The translations under genes and the position numbers were made by a program. Source: an uncultured Saprospiraceae bacterium (GTDB taxonomy: Bacteria; Bacteroidota; Bacteroidia; Chitinophagales; Saprospiraceae). Taken from it: 6,021 nt of DNA. The notes beneath the pieces are model-generated. The model saw only the letters and a list, made by a program, of their open reading frames with translations, was not told the DNA's origin and did not search any database. Where the stretch lies: the NCBI GenBank assembly GCA_938033975.1, contig CALHKJ010000507.1:1-6021 (forward strand), given 5' to 3'. Below, piece by piece: positions 5,750 to 6,021 of this stretch (position 1 is the stretch's first letter; every line of letters starts with the position of its first letter).

Positions 5750-6021
5750 ATGGCAAAGAAATTATTACTCTCTGAGCAAAAAGAAAGCATTCAAGATTTC
5801 TGGAAAGGTCTGCTTGAAGCAAACCAAATTGAACTCACCGAGGGTTTAAAAAATAAAATTCAGAAAAATAGACAGTATTTAGAAGATAGGCTTGAAACCA
5901 AAAAAGAAGCTCTTTATGGCATAAATACTGGTTTTGGTTCGCTTTGTAATATTGAAATAAAGGAGGACGAGCTTTCCGATTTGCAACATAACTTGGTTAT
6001 GTCCCATGCCTGTGGCGTTGG
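5750..6021 (+). CDS. hutH: Histidine/aromatic amino acid ammonia-lyase, N-terminal part, cut by window edge
   Basis: Member of the MIO-dependent ammonia-lyase family. Histidine ammonia-lyase converts histidine to urocanate and ammonia, the first step of histidine breakdown in the cytoplasm. Ninety full codons are visible of about 500. The family signature YGINTGFGS is at 56-64, where Tyr56 is the conserved catalytic tyrosine, followed by LQHNLVMSHACGVG (78-91), a stretch that lines the active site in the family. The MIO-forming Ala-Ser-Gly lies beyond the window. ATG 5750 is the only possible start after the in-frame stop at 5717-5719. The GSLCN wording matches proteins usually annotated as HutH in Bacteroidota, but tyrosine or phenylalanine ammonia-lyases of pigment pathways share this region, so the substrate is not settled. 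No other hut gene is in the window. Confidence 0.85.
   Translation, partial: MAKKLLLSEQKESIQDFWKGLLEANQIELTEGLKNKIQKNRQYLEDRLETKKEALYGINTGFGSLCNIEIKEDELSDLQHNLVMSHACGV

Overview
The window looks like a piece of a low-GC Bacteroidota chromosome. The evidence is a ClpB with Bacteroidota-type wording, two tandem OmpH/Skp-like periplasmic proteins, a Wzx-type flippase of the kind common in that phylum, starts without Shine-Dalgarno sequences, and several upstream boxes matching the Bacteroidota promoter element TAnnTTTG. Genus or family cannot be told from these genes. I see no rRNA, tRNA, CRISPR, insertion sequence or phage gene.

Layout: (1) 1-968, minus: 5' part of clpB, a disaggregase, cut by the window edge. 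(2) 1083-2567, minus: a 494-residue multi-pass membrane flippase, 114 bp upstream of clpB on the same strand. (3) 2568-2690: a short divergent intergenic region with a good promoter for the plus-strand gene. (4) 2691-3740, plus: an M42-family metallo-aminopeptidase with all its metal and catalytic residues. (5) 3741-4250, minus: a small exported protein, probably NTF2-like, whose stop codon touches the stop codon of the peptidase gene. (6) 4333-4364: a strong intrinsic terminator for the genes above it. (7) 4381-4890 and 4927-5433, minus: the two OmpH/Skp-like chaperones, as a two-gene operon. (8) 5434-5749: a 316-bp AT-rich divergent region. (9) 5750-6021, plus: the start of a histidine/aromatic amino acid ammonia-lyase, cut by the window edge.

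The genes do not form one pathway. Three protein-quality themes recur: ClpB for cytoplasmic aggregates, M42 for peptide breakdown, and OmpH/Skp for outer-membrane protein folding. The order looks like ordinary core-genome housekeeping. I did not find a convincing undescribed system. The best leads are small: operator-like dyads upstream of clpB, a Pro-to-Ala change in the ClpB Walker A loop, a palindrome lying on the peptidase promoter, and the abutting convergent stops.
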